A DNA stretch of 17,162 bases from Acidimicrobiaceae bacterium (lineage in GTDB: Bacteria; Actinomycetota; Acidimicrobiia; Acidimicrobiales; RAAP-2), in NCBI GenBank assembly GCA_003151555.1, contig PLXU01000088.1, positions 6,538-23,699 on the forward strand. The letters run 5' to 3'. The first letter of the stretch is position 1, and each line of letters starts with the position of its first letter. Shown in pieces: positions 8,490-14,592 of the stretch. A program made the translations under genes and the position numbers. The notes under the pieces are model-generated. The model ran no database searches and had not been told where the DNA came from. It saw nothing but the letters and a program-made list of their open reading frames with translations.

Positions 8490-8525
8490 TCTATTGATAC
8501 CACAGTTTCTGTAGTAATAGTGAAG
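8490..8525 (-). promoter_or_regulatory. Operator/promoter copy 1 (36-bp repeat) upstream of potA
   Basis: This 36-bp block is identical to 9213-9248. Its core is an imperfect dyad, TACCACAG (8498-8505), TTT, CTGTAGTA (8509-8516), with 7 of 8 arm positions complementary, and outer CTATT/AATAG arms. On the minus strand it contains TGG followed by TATCAA (8499-8494), resembling an extended -10, with a poor TTCACT -35 19 bases away. Inferred: the binding site of the adjacent XRE-cupin regulator, overlapping the potA promoter. Confidence 0.72.
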
Positions 8526-8575
8526 TGCAATCGAGCAGGTCCGATCGTATCCGAAGCTGCTTTCAGCGGGACTTT

Positions 8576-9175
8576 TCAAAAGCTTGGTGGGCTGGTAATC
8601 CAAAGAACCCGGGCTCCCAACACAGAGTCGGCCACGAGGCGATGGGGAACACTGCTGCGATAGACCATGGAGTCGTCGGGCCCTAAGGAAAAGGTCTCTT
8701 TACCGAGTTGAAACTGAGCGGCCCCCTCCACGATCATCATGAACTCTTCAGAATCGCCATGCGAGTACGGCTCGTCGCCAGTCGAGCCACCGGGGTCAAA
8801 TTCGCCCAGCAGACTGTCGAAGGTTCGGTCGGGGGCGGTGTGCAAATGGAACTTACGACCAAAGACGCCGAAAGTGAGCGTCGGTCGGCTCGCCGCGCGT
8901 AAAACCGTTGGCTGCCTCGTGGGCGATTCCTGGAACAGGTCACCAACCGTGACGCCCAGCACGACCGCGATACGGCGCAGCGTAGCCACCGAGGCGCTGA
9001 CCCTCGCCCGCTCAACCTGGCTCAAGAAACTTTCGCTGATGCCCGCCGCTGCCGCGACCTCGCGTAGGGTTCGGTGCTGACCTCGGCGAACCTCGCGAAG
9101 GCGGCTGCCCACTTCGTTGTCCTCGGCGAGCGCTGCCGTCGTGACACTAGGGGCTTCGTCCTGCTGCTCACTCAT
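8576..9175 (-). CDS. PuuR-like XRE-family regulator with cupin domain
   Basis: A 199-residue two-domain regulator. An XRE helix-turn-helix domain spans about 22-80 (LREVAAAAGISESFLSQVER followed by ATLRRIAVVLGVTVGDLF). A cupin_2 domain spans about 115-196, with potential ligand or metal residues His139, Glu143/144 and His178 in YSHGDSEEFMMIVEG and VPHRLV. This architecture matches PuuR, the putrescine-responsive repressor of E. coli. The ATG at 9175 has a G-rich site just upstream; the open frame continues upstream but runs through the 36-bp operator, so I reject a longer start. It sits between its own operator copy and the potA copy, which argues for autoregulation and control of the pot operon. 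The effector, probably a polyamine, is inferred. Confidence 0.88.
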   Translation of the reverse strand: MSEQQDEAPSVTTAALAEDNEVGSRLREVRRGQHRTLREVAAAAGISESFLSQVERARVSASVATLRRIAVVLGVTVGDLFQESPTRQPTVLRAASRPTLTFGVFGRKFHLHTAPDRTFDSLLGEFDPGGSTGDEPYSHGDSEEFMMIVEGAAQFQLGKETFSLGPDDSMVYRSSVPHRLVADSVLGARVLWITSPPSF

Positions 9176-9212
9176 TTCCGCCCCCGAGTTGATGCGCCTT
9201 CGCCGCGCAGAC

Positions 9213-9248
9213 TCTATTGATACCACAGTTTCTGTAGTAATAGTGAAG
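9213..9248 (-). promoter_or_regulatory. Operator/promoter copy 2 (36-bp repeat) upstream of the XRE-cupin gene
   Basis: An exact copy of 8490-8525 in the same orientation, with its dyad at 9221-9239. It ends 37 bases before the regulator ATG, almost the same distance as copy 1 to potA. The leaders between repeat and start codon are only loosely similar (both G-rich before the ATG), so the repeat is preserved far better than its flanks. Inferred: the autoregulatory operator and promoter. Confidence 0.72.
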
Positions 9249-9705
9249 GCCAAGGAGCGCAAAAATTCAGACTCTGCCGCCGTTGAGAGTTCGCTGAGCC
9301 GGGCCTCTCCTACCGCGACATCGTCATTCGAAATCCTCGTCGGTGCGGCGTGACTGCGCTCACTGGCACCCAGTAGGTAGCGCGAAAGGAACGGCCCGCG
9401 TATTCGTCGCCCACGAAGCGGACGTGCGTTCCCGCGGTACTTTTCAACTTGCCGATCACTCTCGGCAAATCCGAAGTGACCGATTGGAGCGTCGCTGTGA
9501 CGCGAGGAGCGAAACGGATGATGCTTCGTCGCTGGACCAACTGAATTCCAATCTTCCGAATTACTAGTGCACACGGTCCATTGCCAGTACGACGCGCGAG
9601 GAGATGAGACCGTTAGGTACAGATAGAACGCGAAGCTCGGGATATTCCTGTGCACGGTCTCGAAACCACGGTGACGACGCGTGGGCGCAACGGTACCATC
9701 GATCA
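9249..9705. other. 457-bp stretch without a supported gene
   Basis: This lies between the regulator's operator and the ycaQ-like start. The only protein-like frame is on the minus strand at 9310-9540: 76 codons from a TTG with no convincing ribosome site, containing LKSTAGTHVRFVGDEYAG. I do not recognise it, and its third-position GC is only about two thirds. Apart from the candidate ycaQ promoter at the right end I see no repeat, RNA gene or strong hairpin here. Confidence 0.5.
9671..9699 (+). promoter_or_regulatory. Candidate leaderless promoter of the ycaQ-like gene
   Basis: GTGACG (9671-9676) and TACCAT (9694-9699) are separated by exactly 17 bases, each matching consensus at four of six positions. 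The -10 ends 6 bases before the GTG at 9706, so transcription would begin at or next to the start codon. This fits the absence of a Shine-Dalgarno there. Confidence 0.45.
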
Positions 9706-10890
9706 GTGCCCGCGATCTCGCCACTCCGCGCGTCGAGCGACTCCCTATCGGCTCGCGAAGCGGTGCGCATTGCGCTCAGGGCCCAGGGCCTGCGTGGTCC
9801 GCGATTACCCGGTGGACCGGGCGCGTTGATATCGCATCTTCGCGGCATTCAACTGGACACCATTTCAGTATTGGCCCGCTCACACGAACTCGTCGCCTAC
9901 GCCCGCTTGGGTGGCGTCGCGAGAAAGAAGATTGAAGGGGCCTACTGGGGGCCGAGGAGCGACACCTTCGAGTACTGGTCGCATGCGGCGTGCGTGCTGC
10001 CCTTGGAATTGTGGCCAGCGTACGCTGCGGCACGGCGCGCCCGCGACGCACGGGGTTTTCGTTGGCACCAACTAGCGGACCGCCACCGCAGTTGCCGCGA
10101 GGTGGCGGACAAGTTACGCGATCAGGGTCCCTTAAGCGCGCGAGAACTCGGCGGTGCGAAGCGCGGTGGCACATGGTGGGACTGGTCGGAAGTAAAGATC
10201 GCCGCCGAATGGCTGCTCGATGTCGGCACGGTGGTGTGTCGTGAACGACGGGGCTTCGAGCGCGTCTACGACCTCGCCGAACGGGCCGTCCCGGCCCGGC
10301 TGCGCGAACTCGAGCTCGACGACGAGACCTGCGCACGGGTATTGGTGGAGTCGGCCGGTCGCGCCTTGGGGGTGGCCACCGCGGCGGACCTGGCCGCCTA
10401 TCACGGGCTGCACACTAGGGTGGTGCGCTCGGCACTTCTGACCACGTCCCTCCAGCCCGTGCGAGTCGAAGGCTGGCGAGATCAGGCCTATCTCAGCGAG
10501 CACGCCGAGGAAGGTCTGGCCCCCGGACTGCGTGGTCGCACGGTCATGCTTTCCCCCTTTGATTCGCTGTTGTGGGACCGAGCTCGCCTGGAGAGAATGT
10601 TTCAGATCACGTATCGTCTGGAGGCCTACGTACCGGCTCCCAAACGAATAGTTGGTTGCTTCGCGATGCCGGTGCTGGCCAAGGAAAGTCTGGTGGCGCT
10701 GGTGGATCCCAAGCGGGTAGGCACCACTCTGCACGCACGCCACGTTTTGATCCACGATCACCGGGCCGTGGGTCATATCGCTAGTGCGATTCGAGAGGCC
10801 GCCGCGTGGGTTGGCTGCCCGGACGTCATTCTCGAGCGAGTATCGCCACCCGCGCTTGGTGACGCCCTGCGCGCCGCCTTGCGTAGCTAG
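9706..10890 (+). CDS. ycaQ: YcaQ/AlkX-type DNA glycosylase, winged-helix family
   Basis: A 394-residue protein of the HTH_42 (DUF1006) family, which in E. coli YcaQ (AlkX) removes DNA interstrand crosslink and alkylation lesions. It starts with LSAREAVRIALRAQGL, the first helices of the family. The QLD triplet at 49-51 (RGIQLDTISVLARSHELVAYAR) corresponds to the catalytic QxD motif of the YcaQ branch, as opposed to QxQ in AlkZ. The region from Leu282, LSPFDSLLWDRARLERMF then YRLEAYVPAPKR, is the conserved C-terminal block. I start at GTG 9706, where homology-like sequence begins and a candidate leaderless promoter fits; an in-frame ATG at 9604 would add 34 residues that look non-coding. It should act in the cytoplasm on DNA. 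Confidence 0.85.
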   Translation: MPAISPLRASSDSLSAREAVRIALRAQGLRGPRLPGGPGALISHLRGIQLDTISVLARSHELVAYARLGGVARKKIEGAYWGPRSDTFEYWSHAACVLPLELWPAYAAARRARDARGFRWHQLADRHRSCREVADKLRDQGPLSARELGGAKRGGTWWDWSEVKIAAEWLLDVGTVVCRERRGFERVYDLAERAVPARLRELELDDETCARVLVESAGRALGVATAADLAAYHGLHTRVVRSALLTTSLQPVRVEGWRDQAYLSEHAEEGLAPGLRGRTVMLSPFDSLLWDRARLERMFQITYRLEAYVPAPKRIVGCFAMPVLAKESLVALVDPKRVGTTLHARHVLIHDHRAVGHIASAIREAAAWVGCPDVILERVSPPALGDALRAALRS

Positions 10891-10940
10891 GTCGCCCGCG
10901 GTGCAGGCATCAGCCAAGGCAACCCTGCGCAGTGGCGACC
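10890..10940 (+). other. Two-part RNA hairpin after the ycaQ-like gene
   Basis: GGTCGCC (10890-10896) pairs with GGCGACC (10934-10940), and inside it GTGCAGG (10901-10907) pairs with CCTGCGC (10924-10930) with one G-U pair. An internal loop (CGCG against AGT) separates the two 7-bp stems, and the apical loop is 16 bases. It begins on the last base of the ycaQ stop codon. There is no U tract, so it could be a tail-less terminator, an mRNA-stabilising structure or a leader element for rsgA. Confidence 0.45.
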
Positions 10941-11043
10941 ATCAAAATCACGGCGCTCAACCGCGAACTCGAAGGCAAGCTGGACCCTACGACGTCGTGG
11001 CCAAGGCCGTTCTGCGCACGGTGTCTAACCTCTATGGAAGTGA

Positions 11044-12087
11044 GTGAAAGAGCCGCTTCTGCCTGAGCCCAGCGACACCAGCCGAGAGAACGCCGCCGAG
11101 GTCGAGCGGGTGCTGCGAACCTTGGGCAAGACCGACCTCGACCAGTTGCGAGTGCACGAGGGGATGAATCTGGGGCGCGTGAGCATCGTGCACGGCTCGC
11201 ACGCCGAGGTCATCTGGTGCCACCGAGACGGCCATGAAGAGGTGTCCGCCTGTCAGTACGCGACGAACCTGAACCTGCGACCGGTCGCCGGCGACTGGGT
11301 CAGCCTGCGCGGAAACTACATCGTCGCCGTGTTCGAACGGCGCAACGCGCTGGAACGGCCCGATCCCAACCTTCGAGACGTCCAGGTCCTGGCGGCCAAC
11401 CTGGATCTCGTGCTGCTCGTCGTACCCATTGACCGAGGGCTCAACGTACGCATGCTTGAGCGATTCGCCGTCATGGCGTTTGATAGTGGCGCGCGGCCGC
11501 TGGTCGTACTGACCAAGGCCGACGGCGCCAGCGACGCGCCGACCCTGGAGATTGAGACGGAACTCGTCGTGCCGGGCGTCGACATCGTGACCACGAGCTC
11601 CTTGAGTGGTGAGGGAATAGAACAGTTGCGCACGCTGTTGCACGAAGGGGTGACGGCCGTCATGCTTGGGGCCTCGGGAGCGGGCAAAACGTCACTGCTC
11701 AACGCCCTCGAGGGAAGCGACGAAACCACCCTCAGCGTCGGATCGAGTGGTGAGGGTCGCCACGCCACCACCACCCGAAAGCTCTACCGACTGTCTTCGG
11801 GCGGGGTGTTGCTCGATATCCCGGGCATTCGCTTGGTCGATCTGATGACCGGCCAATCAGGCGTCGACGAGACCTTTCGCGACATCAGCGCGCTGGCCGC
11901 TCAGTGCCGCTTTCGAGATTGCGCGCACAACGGTGACGAAGGGTGCGCCGTGCAGGCCGCGGTCGACGCCGGCGAATTGGCGGCCACTCGTCTCGAAAAC
12001 TGGCGATTGATTCAGGCGAACATGGCCCACCAGTCCAGCCGTCGCGATCCGGCCACGTCCGCGGCCAAGCGCAAGCGTCGACGCTAG
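11044..12087 (+). CDS. rsgA: Ribosome small-subunit-dependent GTPase A (circularly permuted GTPase)
   Basis: A 347-residue RsgA/YjeQ protein that binds the 30S subunit late in assembly and hydrolyses GTP. The permuted motif order is visible: G4 TKAD (157-160), G5 TTSS (183-186), G1 GASGAGKTS (209-217), the switch ATTTRKLY, then G3 DIPG (258-261). An N-terminal OB-fold covers about 40-100 and the C-terminal zinc knuckle is Cys288, Cys293, His295, Cys301 (CRFRDCAHNGDEGCAV). The end is very basic (KRKRRR), consistent with rRNA contact. The GTG at 11044 is forced, because the in-frame codon before it is TGA; GGAAG lies only 3 bases upstream, so initiation may be weak. It lies 153 bases after the ycaQ-like gene and its stop overlaps that of the ABC-F gene. 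Confidence 0.93.
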   Translation: MKEPLLPEPSDTSRENAAEVERVLRTLGKTDLDQLRVHEGMNLGRVSIVHGSHAEVIWCHRDGHEEVSACQYATNLNLRPVAGDWVSLRGNYIVAVFERRNALERPDPNLRDVQVLAANLDLVLLVVPIDRGLNVRMLERFAVMAFDSGARPLVVLTKADGASDAPTLEIETELVVPGVDIVTTSSLSGEGIEQLRTLLHEGVTAVMLGASGAGKTSLLNALEGSDETTLSVGSSGEGRHATTTRKLYRLSSGGVLLDIPGIRLVDLMTGQSGVDETFRDISALAAQCRFRDCAHNGDEGCAVQAAVDAGELAATRLENWRLIQANMAHQSSRRDPATSAAKRKRRR

Positions 12088-13682
12088 CGGCGCTCGATCA
12101 AGTCCATGTAGTCATCGCGCCAGAGGTCGAAGTACTCCTCGGGCAACAACACGGCGTGGGTCGGATTAAGCGCCTCCACGAAGGGTCGCTCGTGACTCAC
12201 CGCCACGATCGTGCCCTTCCATTGATGCATCATCAGACCCAACGCGTCGACGCTGGCGGGGTCCAGGTTGTTGGTCGGTTCGTCCAGCAGCAGAAGGTTG
12301 GCGTCCGAGGCGGCCAGAATCGCAATGGCCAACTTCGCCCGCTCGCCGCCCGACAGGGTGGCCGGCATCTGGTGCGCCGCCGAACCCTTAAGTCCGAACG
12401 CGCCCAGCAGCGCCCGGCGCTGCACCTCGGTCACCACCGTCGCGTTCTCCAAGTGATCGAGCACGCTCTTGGAGAAATCGAGTTGCTCGTGCTCCTGGGC
12501 GAAGTAACCCACCGTGACGTTGGCGCCGAACTTCACCACTCCGGTCTGCGCCTTCTGCGTGCCGGCCAGGCAGCGCAGCAGCGACGACTTGCCGGCACCG
12601 TTCTTTCCGACGATCAGAATTCGGTCGCCGCGTCGCGTGATGAAGTTCACGTCGCGCAGGACCTCCACCGGTCCGTAGCGAACGGCCACGTGTTCGACGG
12701 CCATCGGCACGTCGCCGCTGCGCGGGGGGTGCGGCAACTTGAAGACGACCTTGCGTTCCTTCTTGGTGACTTCTACGTGGCTGTCCTGCAGTTTCTCGAC
12801 CTTGCGGTCGAGCACCTTGGCGAGGCGGGCCCGCTTCTCGGTCTGCCCGCGCATGCTGTCGGCCAGCGTCTTCATACGAGCAATCTGCTCGTCTTGGTGG
12901 GCGCCGAGTTTCTCCTCGCCCAGTCGCCTGGTCTCTTCTTGGTGCAAGAACTTTGTGTAATTGCCCTTGTACTCTCGCAGCTGACCATCGCGCAGCGCCA
13001 GGACCCGGTCGATGGACTTATCCAGTAGGGGCAGGTCGTGACTGATGACCAGGACCGTGCCGCGAAACTGCTCGAGCTCATCGAAGAGCCAGCCCTTGGC
13101 GGCCTTGTCGAGGTGGTTGGTCGGTTCGTCGAGCACCATCGTTGCAGGCTGTTCGTAGAGCACGCGCATCAGGTCAACGCGCCGACGCTGACCGCCCGAC
13201 AGTGAGTTGAGGTCTTCGAGCAGCAGCTGCTCGGCGAGTCCGAGACCGTCGGCCAGACGCGCCACCTCCGACTCCGCTTCGTAGCCGCCGCGCTCGCGGA
13301 AGGTCTCTTCCAGACTGGTGAAGCGTTCGATGGTCTCGTCGGTGGGATTGGCGGCCAGCGCGTGGCGGGCGTGCTGCATGTCGGCGTCAATTTGATCGAG
13401 TCCGCGCGCGGAGAGCACGTGCGAAAGGCCAATGGGTTCGACGCCCAGCCCGCCGATGACAGGCTCCTGGGGCAAATGGCTGAGCGTGCCTTGGTGTTGC
13501 ACCGTGCCCGTGATGCGCAGGTGCTCGGGCGTATTGCCGAGCAGCACGCTCAGCAGCGTTGTCTTGCCAGCGCCGTTGCGCCCCACGAGCCCGACCTTCT
13601 CGCCGTTGCCCACCGTGAACGACACGGGGCTCAGAATACGACGTGCGCCAATCTCTATTCCCAAATCCCGGACTATCAACAT
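12084..13682 (-). CDS. ABC-F family ATPase (translation factor/ribosome-associated)
   Basis: A 532-residue protein with two ABC domains and no membrane segments, the ABC-F layout. Domain 1 has Walker A GRNGAGKTT (34-42), signature LSGGQ (161-165) and Walker B VLDEPTNHLD (183-192). Domain 2 has GKNGAGKSS (359-367), LSGGE (443-447) and LLDEPTNNLD (465-474). Between them, at about 240-320, is the charged helical linker that in this family reaches the ribosomal P-site tRNA. Members relieve stalled or antibiotic-bound ribosomes; whether this one is housekeeping or a resistance type cannot be decided by eye. The ATG at 13682 has no Shine-Dalgarno; the stop of a possible 55-codon upstream ORF abuts it, suggesting coupling. 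The gene converges on rsgA with overlapping stops. Confidence 0.9.
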   Translation of the reverse strand: MLIVRDLGIEIGARRILSPVSFTVGNGEKVGLVGRNGAGKTTLLSVLLGNTPEHLRITGTVQHQGTLSHLPQEPVIGGLGVEPIGLSHVLSARGLDQIDADMQHARHALAANPTDETIERFTSLEETFRERGGYEAESEVARLADGLGLAEQLLLEDLNSLSGGQRRRVDLMRVLYEQPATMVLDEPTNHLDKAAKGWLFDELEQFRGTVLVISHDLPLLDKSIDRVLALRDGQLREYKGNYTKFLHQEETRRLGEEKLGAHQDEQIARMKTLADSMRGQTEKRARLAKVLDRKVEKLQDSHVEVTKKERKVVFKLPHPPRSGDVPMAVEHVAVRYGPVEVLRDVNFITRRGDRILIVGKNGAGKSSLLRCLAGTQKAQTGVVKFGANVTVGYFAQEHEQLDFSKSVLDHLENATVVTEVQRRALLGAFGLKGSAAHQMPATLSGGERAKLAIAILAASDANLLLLDEPTNNLDPASVDALGLMMHQWKGTIVAVSHERPFVEALNPTHAVLLPEEYFDLWRDDYMDLIERR

Positions 13683-13850
13683 TTAGAGTCTCAGTGACTC
13701 GGTGCAAACAGTCAGGTCTTCTCGAGAGAGCAGGTGCACCCTGGGTGTCAGCGCGGGCGCTGCGCATCGCACCAGTGGCGTGGGGGCGTACTCAATGACA
13801 CTGGCCCGCACGATCGGGCGTGGCAGGGTCACGTCAACGTGCGTAGTCAT
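13683..13850 (-). CDS. Possible 55-aa upstream ORF coupled to the ABC-F gene
   Basis: An ORF starting MTTHVDVTLPRP and ending LTVCTESLRL. Its TAA is immediately followed by the ATG of the ABC-F gene (TAAATG), which itself has no ribosome site. By hand count about 71% of its codons end in G or C, which permits but does not prove coding. The start has no Shine-Dalgarno, but TATCAT, a five-of-six -10 match, lies 7 bases upstream, as for a leaderless message. I recognise no family. The last codons form a small hairpin (13686-13700). It may be a leader peptide, a small protein, or a chance ORF. Confidence 0.4.
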   Translation of the reverse strand: MTTHVDVTLPRPIVRASVIEYAPTPLVRCAAPALTPRVHLLSREDLTVCTESLRL

Positions 13851-13857
13851 AACAACA

Positions 13858-13863
13858 ATGATA
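13858..13863 (-). promoter_or_regulatory. Candidate -10 element (TATCAT) upstream of the 55-aa ORF
   Basis: The minus strand reads TATCAT, then TGTTGTT, then ATG, so transcription would begin at about the start codon. No convincing -35 is present at 16-18 bases upstream. It is the only promoter-like element I find ahead of the ABC-F gene. Confidence 0.35.
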
Positions 13864-13947
13864 GGGCTCGAGTGGCTCGCCCCGACTCGACGCGCGTCTC
13901 GCCAACGCGCCGGGGTGTGAAACAGCGGATTGTGGCACCATTGCAAC

Positions 13948-14589
13948 ATGACTGAAACATTTTTCGTTGACGTCTGGAGCGACGTGGTCTGCCCCTTTTG
14001 TTATTTGGGCACCCGACAACTGTCGATCGCTCTCGAGGAATTCGACCATCGCGACGACGTGATACTTCGCCACCGGGCCTTCGAGCTCGATCCCCACGCA
14101 CCCCCTAGCTACGAGATGTCGCTGGACGAGCTGCTCGCGGCGAAGTACTCGATGCCGATTGAACGGGCCCGTTCCCTCCACGAGAAATTGGAGGGCGACG
14201 CGTCCGCACTGGGCATGACGTGGTCCATGAAGCAGGCCCAACCTTCTAACACATTCGACGCCCATCGTCTCATTGCGCTAGCCAACGCGCAGGGCCGTGG
14301 CGGCGCCATGAGCGAGCGTCTTTTTCGCGCCTACTTCAGCGAGGGCCAATTGCTGAGTGACCACGCCACCCTCGAGACGCTGGGCACCGAGACAGGCGTG
14401 AACGATGTGGCGACCCTCTGGGATGGCGACGCATTCAGCGACGACGTGCGTGACGACGAAAACACGGCGCACGAACTCGGCATCACCGGGGTGCCGACGC
14501 TACTGCTCGACGACACGTTCATGGTGGTGGGCGCGCAGGGCTCCGACCGAATTTTGGATGTCCTCACGAGGGCCTGGGCCCGCGGCTGA
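13948..14589 (+). CDS. FrnE-type DsbA-family thioredoxin-fold oxidoreductase
   Basis: A 213-residue cytosolic DsbA/2-hydroxychromene-2-carboxylate-isomerase-fold protein. The N-terminus, VDVWSDVVCPFCYLG, contains a CxxC active site, Cys15-Pro-Phe-Cys18, as in FrnE proteins. A helical insert spans about 55-140, and ITGVPTLLLDD places the cis-proline at Pro183 before the last thioredoxin strand. No signal peptide is visible, so it probably handles disulfides or small-molecule thiol chemistry in the cytoplasm; the related polyketide-type FrnE function cannot be assumed. I use the ATG at 13948, six codons into a frame that could also open with TTG at 13930; neither has a clear ribosome site. Its stop is 3 bases from the convergent gyrA stop. 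Confidence 0.87.
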   Translation: MTETFFVDVWSDVVCPFCYLGTRQLSIALEEFDHRDDVILRHRAFELDPHAPPSYEMSLDELLAAKYSMPIERARSLHEKLEGDASALGMTWSMKQAQPSNTFDAHRLIALANAQGRGGAMSERLFRAYFSEGQLLSDHATLETLGTETGVNDVATLWDGDAFSDDVRDDENTAHELGITGVPTLLLDDTFMVVGAQGSDRILDVLTRAWARG

Positions 14590-14592
14590 GTT

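Noticed and set aside
8546..8579. A terminator downstream of the regulator (GCTGCTTTCAGC and CTTTTCAAAAG)
   Set aside because: The first stem is only 4 bp with no U tract, and the second has a one-base loop, so neither can form a normal terminator hairpin.
8490..9248. CRISPR array or mobile-element ends for the 36-bp repeats
   Set aside because: There are only two copies, 687 bp apart with a regulator gene between them, no cas or transposase genes, and both sit at matching distances from start codons.
9176..9724. A long N-terminal extension of the XRE-cupin reading frame upstream of 9175
   Set aside because: The extension would encode the 36-bp operator repeat and has no XRE-cupin-like sequence; the ATG at 9175 has a G-rich site and gives a normal family length.
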